DNA of 64,000 nt, from assembly GCA_052387855.1 (NCBI GenBank), contig JBQTIT010000051.1, forward strand, positions 1 through 64,000. Reading direction: 5' to 3'. Numbering within the stretch: position 1 is the stretch's first letter; each line of letters opens with the position of its first letter. The translations under genes and the position numbers were made by a program. Shown here in pieces: positions 18,165-28,006 of the stretch. This stretch comes from CAIYZT01 sp052387855 (lineage in GTDB: Bacteria; Pseudomonadota; Alphaproteobacteria; Rhodobacterales; Rhodobacteraceae). The notes under the pieces are model-generated. The model saw only the letters and a list, made by a program, of their open reading frames with translations, was not told the DNA's origin and searched no databases.

Positions 18165-18797
18165 TCAGCCGTCCTGGACGATCATTCCGACCACGATCAG
18201 CACCTGGTAATCCTCCTTGTCGCAGCCCTCGATCGACGGCATCTCGCGGTCCGGCGACATCGGAAAGACACCGGTCGGGGTCTTGTCGGGGGTGCAGCTT
18301 TGGCCGGCCCGGGCGGTATAGACCGCCGCGCGGCAGCGCAGATGCGTCACATCGTAGATCGTGGCGCCGCCCTCCAGCCGCCAGTCCTGCCGGCCGGTGG
18401 CGTCCGGCGCGCCCACGGTCAGGATCGAGGTGACCTCGCGCCCGCCGGTCACCACATACTGCCCGGCCCGCAGCGGAAACACCGGCGCCTCCATGATCAG
18501 CCCATGCTCTTCAAGCCACCAGGCACGCGGATCAAAGCGCCAGCCCGCCGGGGCCCGGCCGCCGCGCGAGACAAGTTCGGGATAGTCGTCGGTCCAGACG
18601 CCGCGCGGGCCGGGGTCGACCGGCCACAGGCCCCAGGTCTGGGCATCCTCGCCGGCGCTGGCCATCCGCTCGCCCAGCGCGGCGATGTACTGGGTGGGGA
18701 TCTTGACCATCCGCGCCTCGGCCAGGGCCGCTGCGCCGGGGGCCAGCAGAAAGGCCAGCAGCACAAAGGCCAGTTTTCGCTTCAGGGCAATCGTCAT
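18165..18797 (-). CDS. Secreted hypothetical protein
   Basis: 210 aa with an N-terminal signal peptide (TIALKRKLAFVLLAFLLAPGAAALAEA; cleavage likely after ALA or AEA). The mature domain has several Trp and two spaced Cys (HLRCRAAV and GQSCTPDK), perhaps a disulfide, and a strand-rich C-terminus (YQVLIVVGMIV). I do not recognise the family; it resembles conserved hypothetical periplasmic proteins of Rhodobacteraceae. I prefer the ATG at 18797 (GAGAGG at about -9) over the GTG at 18806. It lies alone between the repeat cluster and the end of the sugar operon, same strand as the latter but 100 bp away. Confidence 0.7.
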   Translation of the reverse strand: MTIALKRKLAFVLLAFLLAPGAAALAEARMVKIPTQYIAALGERMASAGEDAQTWGLWPVDPGPRGVWTDDYPELVSRGGRAPAGWRFDPRAWWLEEHGLIMEAPVFPLRAGQYVVTGGREVTSILTVGAPDATGRQDWRLEGGATIYDVTHLRCRAAVYTARAGQSCTPDKTPTGVFPMSPDREMPSIEGCDKEDYQVLIVVGMIVQDG

Positions 18798-18895
18798 GGC
18801 GCGCACCTCTCAAGACGGGGCACCCAACTGAGCGCGCCACCGCCGATCGGCCAAAGATAGAGCCGCGCGCCCCGAAAGCAAGGCGCCGCGCGGGC

Positions 18896-19963
<1,068 letters not shown>

Positions 19964-19975
19964 CGGAGGGCTCCT

Positions 19976-22171
19976 TTACATGGCCGTCAGGCGGACGGTG
20001 ACGCTGTCCAGCCGGTCGTGGGAAACGGTCAGGGTGATCTCGCCGGCGCCGGTGGCTTGCAGCCAGACCCCGGTCGATCCGGCCCGCAGCGGCAGAACCG
20101 CCGGGCCGATGCGCCGGGCCGGGCCGGTCACGGTGACGCTCACCGGTTCGGACAGGAAGGGCAGCTTGTTGCCGGCCTGATCCAGCACGCGCACCATGAT
20201 CCGCACCGCATCGCGCGCGCCAAGGGTCACGGCATCCGGCACCACCGCAAGAGTGGTTGGCAAGGCATTGTCAACAAAGTCCTTTTGCGCAACCACCTCG
20301 CCGTTCAGATAGCCGGTCACGCGGGCGGGTTGCCAGCTCATGCCCCAGACGCCCAGCTCTTCGGGCGTGAAATGGCGGTGGTCCAGCACCACTGGCGGAT
20401 GCGGCAGATGGGGATAGGCTTCGCGGTCGGGCTTGACCCGCTTGGGCGGGTGATTGCCATAGGCCAGCTCCACCTCGTCGCAATTGGTCAGAATGATCAA
20501 AGGCAACACGCCGCCGATGTTGCGCTCGCCCCGCGCCCAGAAGGTGACGGGCTGCATCACGATGCCCTCTTCGGGCGCGCCCTGCGCGGCATAGGCGTAG
20601 GCGGCGAACTTGGGCTCGCGGTACATGTCCATCACCCCGTGATGGCAGATGCGGTCGCCCGAGCCGAAATCCTTGTGCGTGTTGTAGTCAAAGGCGCACC
20701 AGCCGATGGCCCCGGCGATCTGCGGATCGCCGTACATCGCGTTCAGCACTTGCAGATGGCGCGTCACATGCTCGGCCTGCCGCTGTTCCTGATCGGTGGA
20801 CTTGGTCGGGTACATGTGGCCGCCGAATTCGGTGATCATGTAGGGCACCGGCTGGGGCAGGCCGGTCACCTCGGCCTGCGGGCGCAGCGGCGTGCGCGGG
20901 CGGTTGCCGCCCTGCTCCTCGTTGCCAAGGATGAAGTCGTTCATGGTGTAGACGTCTTCCAGCATCTCGCTGTCGGTGATGTAGCGCACCCCGCCGGTCG
21001 GGCGCGTGGTGTCAAGCTCGCGCGCAAGGGCGTTGGTGCGGGTGTAAAAGTCGTGATTGTCCGCGCTTTCGTTGATCCGCACCCCCCAGATCACGATCGA
21101 CGGGTGGTTCCAGTCGCGCGTGATCATGCGCGCCACGTTCAGCACCGCCTCGTCCTGCCACTCCGGCCCGCCGATGTGCTGCCAGCCGGGGATTTCCTCG
21201 AACACCAGCAGGCCAAGCTCGTCGCAGCGGTCGAGAAAATACTTGGACTGAGGGTAGTGCGAGGTGCGCACCGTGTTGACGCGCAAATCGTGCTTGAGGA
21301 TCTCGGCATCGCGGACCTGCGCCGCCTTGCCCAGCGCGTAGCCGACATGCGGAAAGGACTGGTGCCGGTTCAGGCCCCGCAGCTTGATGTGCCGCCCGTT
21401 GAGGTGAAACCCCTCGGCGGTAAAGGCGATCTGGCGAAAGCCGAAGCGGTGGTCCGCGCGGTCCGTGCCGGCGGGCGTGTCAAGGGTCAGGCGCAGGGTG
21501 TACAGCGCCGGGGTTTCGGGCGACCAGAGGGTGACGCCCTTCAGGCCGGCAAAGGCAAGGCTGACCTCGTTGCCGCTTAGCGCAGCCACGGCGCGCGCGA
21601 TGACGGCCCCGTCCAGCCCCACAAGCTCAGCCCGCACCGCGCCGGTCAGCGGCAGGCCCTGCGGGTTGTCCAGATGCACCTGCGCGGTGACGCGCTTTTC
21701 GGGGGCTAGCACCTCGGGCGTTTCGATCTTGACGTTGGCGATGTGGATCGCGGGCGCGGTGATCAGCCAGACCTCGCGGTAGAGCCCGGCATAGGTCAGA
21801 TAGTCGATCACGTTGCCAAAGGGCGGGATTGCCGGGTTTTCGCTGCCGTCGATCTCGACCCGGACAACATGGGTGCCCGGCGAGATGCCGGTCAGCCGCG
21901 CGGCAAAGGGGGTATAGCCGTCGCGGTGCGCCGCGACCTCGGCCCCGTCCAGAAACACCCGCGCATCGGCCATGGCGGCATCAAAGCGCAGCCAGACCTC
22001 TTGCCCCGTCCACGAAGGTTCGGCGGCAAAGGACTTTTCATAGACAAAGCCGCGCTGATAGCTGGTCTCGTCAAGGTAGGAAAAGGGCAGCTCGACCGCC
22101 GTATGGGGCAGGCGGACGGTCTCAGCGCCCTGAAACAGCCAGCCGTCGTTGAAATCGGTAGGTGTCGGCAT
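19976..22171 (-). CDS. Glycoside hydrolase family 2 (beta-galactosidase/beta-glucuronidase-like)
   Basis: Retaining beta-glycosidase, 731 aa, probably cytoplasmic since no signal peptide is visible, hydrolysing the imported oligosaccharide. GH2 architecture: N-terminal jelly-roll (FNDGWLFQGAETVRLPH; DGYTPFAARLTGI), Ig-like middle domain, TIM barrel starting GFRQIAFTAEGFHLNG with RGLNRHQ. The acid/base Glu is in WGVRINES and the nucleophile Glu in ITEFGGHM. The C-terminal ~130 residues add a beta domain. The start at 22171 (ATAGGAAAGCCG ribosome site) overlaps the end of the permease gene; a frame extending to 22468 is out of step with the permease and has no ribosome site. Galactosidase versus glucuronidase cannot be decided. 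Confidence 0.92.
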   Translation of the reverse strand: MPTPTDFNDGWLFQGAETVRLPHTAVELPFSYLDETSYQRGFVYEKSFAAEPSWTGQEVWLRFDAAMADARVFLDGAEVAAHRDGYTPFAARLTGISPGTHVVRVEIDGSENPAIPPFGNVIDYLTYAGLYREVWLITAPAIHIANVKIETPEVLAPEKRVTAQVHLDNPQGLPLTGAVRAELVGLDGAVIARAVAALSGNEVSLAFAGLKGVTLWSPETPALYTLRLTLDTPAGTDRADHRFGFRQIAFTAEGFHLNGRHIKLRGLNRHQSFPHVGYALGKAAQVRDAEILKHDLRVNTVRTSHYPQSKYFLDRCDELGLLVFEEIPGWQHIGGPEWQDEAVLNVARMITRDWNHPSIVIWGVRINESADNHDFYTRTNALARELDTTRPTGGVRYITDSEMLEDVYTMNDFILGNEEQGGNRPRTPLRPQAEVTGLPQPVPYMITEFGGHMYPTKSTDQEQRQAEHVTRHLQVLNAMYGDPQIAGAIGWCAFDYNTHKDFGSGDRICHHGVMDMYREPKFAAYAYAAQGAPEEGIVMQPVTFWARGERNIGGVLPLIILTNCDEVELAYGNHPPKRVKPDREAYPHLPHPPVVLDHRHFTPEELGVWGMSWQPARVTGYLNGEVVAQKDFVDNALPTTLAVVPDAVTLGARDAVRIMVRVLDQAGNKLPFLSEPVSVTVTGPARRIGPAVLPLRAGSTGVWLQATGAGEITLTVSHDRLDSVTVRLTAM

Positions 22172-22179
22172 CGGCTTTC

Positions 22180-22995
22180 CTATTTGACCCCGCCGAGCAT
22201 GCCTTCGACAAAGCGGCGCTGCAGCAGGAAAAAGACCAGGATGGTCGGCAACGTGGCCAGGACATTGGCCACCATGATCAACCCGTAATCGGGCGTGTAG
22301 GCGGTCGCGAGCGAGGCGACGACAAGCTGGATCGTCTTCATCTCGTTGGTCTGCAGCACGATCAGCGGCCACAGATAGGCGTTCCAGTTGGTCATGAAGA
22401 GGATGATCATCGCCGCCGCATAGGTCGAGCGCATCACCGGGATGTAGATGCGCAGGAAGATCTGCCATTCCTTGAGCCCGTCCATCCGCGCCGCGTCGCG
22501 CAGCTCTGACGGGAAGGCCTTGGTGTTCTGGCGGAAGTAAAAGATCATGAAGATCGACGCGACACCCGGCAGGATGATCGCCAGATAGGTGTTCATCAGC
22601 CCCGCGCCCGAGAACATCACGAAGAGCGGGATCATCATCGCCGCAAAGGGCACCGAGAGCATCAGCAAGAGCCCGCCGAACACCCGGTCGCGGTTTCTTG
22701 ACCGGAACACCTCGAACCCGTAGCCGGCGAGCGAGGAGACCGCCAGCGTCAGGACCGTGCCCGCGATGGCGACGAAGAACGAGTTGAAGAACACGCGCGG
22801 CACGTCGACCAGTTCAAGGAACTTGGCGATGTTCGGGATCAGGTTGGTGCCGGGGGTGAACTTGCCGCCGGTGATGTCGTTGGCCGTGTTGGTGGCCCCG
22901 GCGATCATCCAGTAGAACGGAAAGACCGAGATGAAGGCCGCCAGCCACAGAAGGGCCTGCACGAAAACGCTGGTCAGTCGGGCGGTGATGGACAT
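22180..22995 (-). CDS. Carbohydrate ABC transporter permease, MalG type
   Basis: Inner-membrane permease, 271 aa, six predicted helices. The EAA loop reads DAARMDGLKEWQIFLRIYIPVM and makes contact with the ATPase. The C-terminus (VEGMLGGVK) is typical of MalG-type CUT1 permeases. It lies 3 bp after the other permease and overlaps the GH2 start region, so is translationally coupled. Confidence 0.93.
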   Translation of the reverse strand: MSITARLTSVFVQALLWLAAFISVFPFYWMIAGATNTANDITGGKFTPGTNLIPNIAKFLELVDVPRVFFNSFFVAIAGTVLTLAVSSLAGYGFEVFRSRNRDRVFGGLLLMLSVPFAAMMIPLFVMFSGAGLMNTYLAIILPGVASIFMIFYFRQNTKAFPSELRDAARMDGLKEWQIFLRIYIPVMRSTYAAAMIILFMTNWNAYLWPLIVLQTNEMKTIQLVVASLATAYTPDYGLIMVANVLATLPTILVFFLLQRRFVEGMLGGVK

Positions 22996-22998
22996 CGC

Positions 22999-23892
22999 TC
23001 AGCGCTCCCTTGCGACGCGGAACTGCACCCAGGACAGGATGCCGACCAGGATGACGATGACCCAGGAGACCGTTGCCGCGTAGCCGAACGAGGGCATGAA
23101 GCGGAAGGTGAGGTTGTAGATGTACAAGGACAGCGTCAGCGTCGAATCGGCCGGCCCGCCGCCGATGCCCTGGCTGGCGGTGATGGTGTTGACCTCGTCG
23201 AAAAGCTGCAAGGTGCCGATGGTCGACAGCACCGTGGTGAACAGGATCACCGGCTTGAGCATGGGCACCGTGATGCGGAAGAACCGCGCATGGGCCGGCA
23301 CCCCGTCGATCCGCGCCGCCTCATAGATCGAGGGGTCGATGTTCTGCATCGCGGCCAGGTAGAACACCATGTTGTAGCCGGCCCAGCGCCAGGTGATCGC
23401 GAGGATGATCAGAACCTTGGCCCAGAAGGGCTCGATCATCCAGCGGATCGGCACGGCGGTCAGGCGCAGGAACATCAGCGTGTCGTTGACCACCCCGTCG
23501 ATGGCGAACATCGACTTGAACAGCACCGAATAGGCCACCAGCGACGTGACGCAGGGCAGAAAGATCGCCGTGCGCAGGATCGCGCGGCCGCGCAGCTTGG
23601 GATTGTTCAGCGCGGCGGCAAAGAGCAGCGCCAGCACCAGCATGATCGGAACCTGGATCACAAGGAAAAGAAGCGTGTTCGACAGCGCGCGCTGGAACAC
23701 CGGGTCCTGCGTCAGGCGCAGGATGTTCGCCATGCCGCCGAACTTGAAGTTCATCCCCTTGCCGGTCTGAAAGCTCATGTAGAGCGACCACAGGATGGGA
23801 TAGGCCATGAAGATGCCAAGAAGCGTCAGGGCAGGGGCGACAAAGGCCCAGCCCGTCAGGTTCATGCGCGTTTCGCTGCGGTGTGCGGCCAT
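22999..23892 (-). CDS. Carbohydrate ABC transporter permease, MalF type
   Basis: Inner-membrane permease, 297 aa, six predicted helices, with MalF-type N-terminus WAFVAPALTLLGIFMAYPILWSLY (shown in part) and EAA loop EAARIDGVPAHARFF. Pairs with the MalG-type permease encoded 3 bp downstream. It is separated from the upstream binding-protein gene by a 135-bp gap carrying a hairpin, which probably sets the binding protein:permease ratio. Confidence 0.93.
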   Translation of the reverse strand: MAAHRSETRMNLTGWAFVAPALTLLGIFMAYPILWSLYMSFQTGKGMNFKFGGMANILRLTQDPVFQRALSNTLLFLVIQVPIMLVLALLFAAALNNPKLRGRAILRTAIFLPCVTSLVAYSVLFKSMFAIDGVVNDTLMFLRLTAVPIRWMIEPFWAKVLIILAITWRWAGYNMVFYLAAMQNIDPSIYEAARIDGVPAHARFFRITVPMLKPVILFTTVLSTIGTLQLFDEVNTITASQGIGGGPADSTLTLSLYIYNLTFRFMPSFGYAATVSWVIVILVGILSWVQFRVARER

Positions 23893-23977
23893 GCTCTTTC
23901 CCGGCTCCCTTTGGCGATCTGCGGATCATGCCCCGGCGCGGGCCGGGCGGCAATCGGCGGTGGATGGGGCGAAAGAA

Positions 23978-24009
23978 GGTCCCGCCGGGCCGTGACGGCC
24001 GGCGGGACC
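23978..24009 (-). terminator. Intercistronic hairpin after the sugar-binding protein gene
   Basis: GGTCCCGCCGG and its exact complement CCGGCGGGACC form an 11-bp stem with a 10-nt loop. On the transcribed strand it is followed by TTCTTTC. It lies 19 bp after the stop of the binding-protein gene, before the permeases. Partial terminators or mRNA-stabilising hairpins at this place are typical for binding-protein ABC operons. Confidence 0.65.
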
Positions 24010-24027
24010 ATTGGGTCCGGCGCGATC

Positions 24028-25299
24028 CTACTGGATCTGCAGCGCGACCTGCGCGTCGATCGCGGCAATCGCCTCGTCGATGTCGCCGCCCGCCAGCAGG
24101 CCCGGGATCTGCGCCACGATGGCCGCATCCACCTCGTTGGTGAAGATGCCATAGTTCACGCCCGGAATCGCGGCCTGCCATTCCGAGAAGTTGGCCCAGA
24201 CGGCCTGACCGCTGAAGTACTCGTCAGAGGCCGAATAGGCCTCGCCGTCGCGCGCCGGCAGATAGGCGCCAAAGGCCCCCTGGCCCACCAGGATCTTCTG
24301 GTAGAAGTCGGCGTCCCCGGCCCAGACCGTGTTCAGGAAGTCGATGGCGACATCCTTGGACGGGCCGGAGGAGAGCACATACCAGGACGATCCGCCCAGG
24401 TTCGAGGCATGGCCCGCGCCCTCGATGTTCGACAGCTTGGGCAGCGGCGCGACGCCCCACTTGCCGGACATGTTGTTGTTCTTGATGCCGCCGGTCATCC
24501 AGACGCCGGTGTAGACGCCCGCCACATCGCCGTTGTTGAAGGCGCCGGTGTAATCGCCCCAGCCCGAGACCGCCTTGTAGAGGTCGGCCGTGCTCAGCAT
24601 CTTGACCCAGGTTTCCAGCGAGGCCTTGAACACCGGGTTGCCGACGATGTTGGCGCTGCCGTCGTCGTTGAAGTACCAGGATCCGGCAGATTGCAGCATC
24701 ATCCGCATGGTGCCCGCATCCGCCTGGTCCATCGAGAACATCGGCTTGCCGGTCTTGGCCTTTACCGCCAGGCCGATCTCGATCATCTCTTCCCAGGTGG
24801 TGTCGGCCAGGGCGGCGGCGTCATAGCCGGCCTCGGCCAGCAGGTCGGTGCGGTAGAACAGGCCCGTGACGCCGGAATCGAAGGGCAGCGAATAGGTCTG
24901 CCCCTCGACCGTGGCGAGCGAGACCTTGTAGTCGGCGAATTGGCTGTAGTCGATCTTGTCCGTCAGCGGCTCGAAGGCGCCGGGGAAGGACAGAAGGTAT
25001 TTCTGGGCGCCGTAATCCTCGATCAGGACGATGTCCGGCAGGCCATCGGTCGTGCCCGAGGCAAGCTGGGTCTGAAGCTTGGTCTCAAGATCGCCCTTGG
25101 CGAAGTCGACGACGGTGATGGTGTGCTCGGGGTTGGCGGCGGTGAAGCGGGCAATCGCCTCGTTCATCGCGGCGCCGTTGAATTCGGGCGCCCAGCACCA
25201 GACCGTCACCTCCGCGGCCCAGGCCGAGGACATCGCCAGAAGGCTGACACCCGTGGCGATGCCGGCCATGTTCCGCAAGCGCGGAGTAAAGAGTCGCAT
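24028..25299 (-). CDS. Extracellular oligosaccharide-binding protein
   Basis: Periplasmic family-1 solute-binding protein, 423 aa, first gene of the leftward oligosaccharide operon. Signal peptide MRLFTPRLRNMAGIATGVSL with cleavage after AWA. The mature part reads EVTVWCWAPEFNGAAMNEAIARF, then INTGVTGLFYR-type lobes (DSGVTGLFYRTDLLAEAGYD) and the family's usual SSWYVLSSGPSKDVAIDFL. The start at 25299 is behind GGGAGGAAAAC; the open frame continues far upstream only because the adjacent repeat array lacks stops in this frame. Substrate probably a beta-galactoside or related glycoside, from the GH2 gene. Confidence 0.92.
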   Translation of the reverse strand: MRLFTPRLRNMAGIATGVSLLAMSSAWAAEVTVWCWAPEFNGAAMNEAIARFTAANPEHTITVVDFAKGDLETKLQTQLASGTTDGLPDIVLIEDYGAQKYLLSFPGAFEPLTDKIDYSQFADYKVSLATVEGQTYSLPFDSGVTGLFYRTDLLAEAGYDAAALADTTWEEMIEIGLAVKAKTGKPMFSMDQADAGTMRMMLQSAGSWYFNDDGSANIVGNPVFKASLETWVKMLSTADLYKAVSGWGDYTGAFNNGDVAGVYTGVWMTGGIKNNNMSGKWGVAPLPKLSNIEGAGHASNLGGSSWYVLSSGPSKDVAIDFLNTVWAGDADFYQKILVGQGAFGAYLPARDGEAYSASDEYFSGQAVWANFSEWQAAIPGVNYGIFTNEVDAAIVAQIPGLLAGGDIDEAIAAIDAQVALQIQ

Positions 25300-25378
25300 G
25301 TTTTCCTCCCATGTCGAAGGCCCGGCCCATGCCGTCCCTGAAGGAAGGTTAGCGAAGGATCGGCATTGCGGCAACAAA

Positions 25379-25405
25379 TTTAGTAAAAATTTTAGTAAAA
25401 ATTTA
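25379..25405. promoter_or_regulatory. AT-rich tandem TTTAGTAAAA boxes upstream of the oligosaccharide operon
   Basis: Two copies of TTTAGTAAAA, 12 bp apart (25379-25388, 25391-25400), lie 80-100 bp before the binding-protein start in an AT-rich island within GC-rich DNA. Each is a near-palindrome (TTTAGTAAA/TTTACTAAA). They are the best candidates for the operator of the LacI-type regulator encoded at 26790-27842 and for the promoter of this operon. Confidence 0.45.
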
Positions 25406-25479
25406 CGGGCGGGATTTTGGGATGGAAAAACAGATGGATGGGATGGGCGGCGTCCCTTTGCCGCGCAGGGGATCGGTTC

Positions 25480-26765
25480 CCTCTGCGTTTGCCCCGTGTG
25501 GGAACGGGTCCGGGTGAACGGTTCCGCAGGACCACAGACGCCAGCGCCCGACGATGACAGGGCAGGCGCTGGCCGAGGGGCTTTGGGGCTCTCGGCAGAT
25601 TGCGGCAGTCGTGTCGCATGACCTCGGCGATGGCCTCGGCCAAAGTCGGGCGAAACGGAAAACGCACTACGTTTTCCCGCCCGTGTGGGAACGCCTCCGG
25701 TAAACCGGTTCCGCCGCCCTGACAGAGGCCAGCGCCCGACCCGGCGGGTGCGGAGCGCCCGCCAGGGGCGGGGCGGGCGCTGGCCGAGGGCCTTTGGGGC
25801 CCTCGGCCGGGGATGGGGCGGGCGGCATCGCATGACCTCAGCAATGGCCTCGGTCAGGCCCGGGCGAAAAGGATAACGCACCGCGTTTCTCCGCCCGTGT
25901 GGGAACGGTGCGGCACGACCGGTTCCACCCTCACACCAGAGGCCAGCGCCTGACCTGGCTGGCGCGAAGCGCCTGCCGGGGGAAGGGCAGGCGCTGGCCG
26001 AGGGCCGTTGGGGCCCACGGCGGGGGGTGGGGCCACGGTCCCACAAGACCTCGGCGATGGCCTCGGCCAATTCGGGCGAAAAGGAAAACGCACTGCGTTT
26101 TCCCGCCCGTGTGGGAACATGTCCGGTAAACCAGTTCCACCCTCACATCAGAGGCCAGCGCCTGACCTGGCGGGTGCGGAGCGCCTGCCGAGGGCGGGGC
26201 GGGCGCTGGCCGAGGGCCTTTGGGGCCCCCGGCCGGGGATGGGGCGGGCGGCATCGCATGACTTCGGCGCGTGCCTCGGTCAAAGTCGGGCGGAAAAGGA
26301 AACGCATTGCCTTTCCCCGCCCGTGTGTGAACGGCGCGGCACAACCGGTTCCGCCCTCACGACAGAGGCCAGCGCCCGACCCGGAGGGCGTGGAGCGCCC
26401 TCCCTGCGGGGGTCGGGCGCTGGCCGGGGGCCTTTGGGCCCAAGGCTGGGAAGGTGCGGGCGGCTCGCATGACCTCGGCGATGGCCTCGGCCAAAGTCGG
26501 GCGGAGAAGGAAACGCACTGCGTTTCCCCGACCGTGTGGGAGTCTGTCCGGTAGACCGGCTCCGCCCTTACCACAAAGGCCGGCGCCCTCCCTGGGGAGG
26601 TCGGGCGCTGGCCGAGGGCCTTTGGGGCCCTCGGCCGGATAGCCGCAACCGTCCCGCAGGACCTCGGCCAAAGGCGCGCGGAACAGAAAAACGCACCGCC
26701 TTTCCCGGCCAGCAGCACGACGGTCATGCACGACCGTTCCCGCCCTCACGCCAGCGGCCACACCC
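25480..26765. repeat. Tandem array of ~213-bp units in alternating A/B types
   Basis: About six units fill the gap between the oligosaccharide operon and its LacI gene; no gene is present. The marker GCGCTGGCC recurs at 25566, 25777, 25991, 26203, 26417 and 26604 (steps 211, 214, 212, 214, 187). Units alternate after the common CGTGTGGGAAC: type A continues with TCCGGTAAACC, type B with GCGGCACGACC, giving a 426-bp higher-order repeat. Each unit contains several dyads: GGCCAGCGCC facing GGGCGCTGGCC, GGGCC-TTTG-GGGCCC, and a palindrome with 10-bp arms GGAAAACGCA/TGCGTTTTCC at 26083-26103. Long open frames across it result from the period being divisible by three. Confidence 0.85.
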
Positions 26766-26789
26766 CGCCGCAACGTTCGGGGCGCCCGT

Positions 26790-27842
26790 TCAGACCTCTT
26801 TCGGCAGGGTGCTGCCGCGCCAGACCGGCTTGCTGTCCAGCACGACCTTCTTGGCCACGCTTCGCCCCGACATTCTTTCGACCAGCAAATCCACCGCCGT
26901 CTCGCCGATCTCTTCGGCCGGCAGGTGCACCGTGGTCAGGGGCGGGGTCATGAACCGCGCGACCGAGATGTCGTTGAAGCTGGCCACGCTGATGTCGGCC
27001 GGAATCCGCAGGCCCAGCTTGTGGATGGCCCGGTACGCCCCGACCGCCATGTTGTCGTTGGCGGTCACCAGCACGTCCGGGCGCGGCCCGTCCTGCAAGA
27101 GCCGCAAGGTCAGATCAAAGCCGCTTTCGGCGGTGTTGGTGCCAAGGTGGACCAGCCCCGTGGTGGGCCGGCCCTGCGCGGCCATCCAGCCTTCAAAGGC
27201 CAGATGGCGCTTTTCCTTGCGCTCGATGCCCTCGCGCTCCTGCCGGTCGGTCCAGCCGACAAAGCCCATGCGCGCATAGCCCATCCCCGACAGCGCATCC
27301 AGCAGCGACAGCATCGCAGCCTCGCAATCGTTGACGACGCAGTCCACACCCTCCTGCGCCGGGGCGTAATCGGCATAGACGATGCTGCGGGCGTGCCGCG
27401 ACAGCCAGGCCTCTTCCTCCGGCGAATGCCAGCCGATCACGATCACCCCTGCCGCCGCGCGCAGCACGCGGGCATCGGGAAAATCCCTGGTCTGGTAGAC
27501 CTTGGCATATTCGATCTTGAGCGCGGCGCAGCGCCGTTCGATCCCCAGGCGCAGCGCGACGTAATAGGGATCGCTCAGTTCCTGCTCGGGGCGCAGGAAA
27601 TGGACCAGCGCGATCTTGGGCGCCGTGGTGCGGCCGGCCTGGCGGCGCTGGCGCGGCGAGGCATAGCTCATCGCTTCGGCGGTCTCGATGATGGCCTGGC
27701 GCGTCTGCTCGCTGACCGCGAGGGTCCAGTCGAAATTCAGCACCCGCGACACCGTGGCGACCGATACGCCGACCGCGCCGGCGATGTCCTTGAGGGTGAC
27801 CGCGCCGGTGCCGGCCTTGGGGGAAGGGGCAAGCTTTTGCAT
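26790..27842 (-). CDS. LacI-family transcriptional regulator
   Basis: Sugar-responsive DNA-binding repressor, 350 aa. N-terminal helix-turn-helix at residues ~16-40 (VTLKDIAGAVGVSVATVSRVLN) and hinge at ~50-65. The periplasmic-binding-like effector domain follows, resembling galactose/ebg-type regulators (GIERRCAALKIEY; VLVTANDNMAVGAYRAIHKLG; TTVHLPAEEIGETAVDLL). It lies upstream of, and on the same strand as, the oligosaccharide operon, separated from it by the tandem array. It most likely controls that operon through the AT-rich boxes at 25379-25400. Confidence 0.92.
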   Translation of the reverse strand: MQKLAPSPKAGTGAVTLKDIAGAVGVSVATVSRVLNFDWTLAVSEQTRQAIIETAEAMSYASPRQRRQAGRTTAPKIALVHFLRPEQELSDPYYVALRLGIERRCAALKIEYAKVYQTRDFPDARVLRAAAGVIVIGWHSPEEEAWLSRHARSIVYADYAPAQEGVDCVVNDCEAAMLSLLDALSGMGYARMGFVGWTDRQEREGIERKEKRHLAFEGWMAAQGRPTTGLVHLGTNTAESGFDLTLRLLQDGPRPDVLVTANDNMAVGAYRAIHKLGLRIPADISVASFNDISVARFMTPPLTTVHLPAEEIGETAVDLLVERMSGRSVAKKVVLDSKPVWRGSTLPKEV

Positions 27843-28006
27843 CGGGTCTGGATTGCATACCGCCGGCGCAAAAGCAACCGGGCGCCCGAGCGGGCCGGCA
27901 TCAGAGCCGGCCGGGGCGATTCACCCCTTGCATGGCGGGCCGGGGCGGGCGATCAAGCCGGGCGGGCCCGTGGCGGCGCCCGCCGGGGCAACAACAGGGG
28001 GCGGCC

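Noticed and set aside
25392..26728. Several long open frames on both strands across the ~213-bp array
   Set aside because: They follow the tandem repeat, whose dimer period (426 bp) is divisible by three, and show no resemblance to any protein family; internal repeats account for them.
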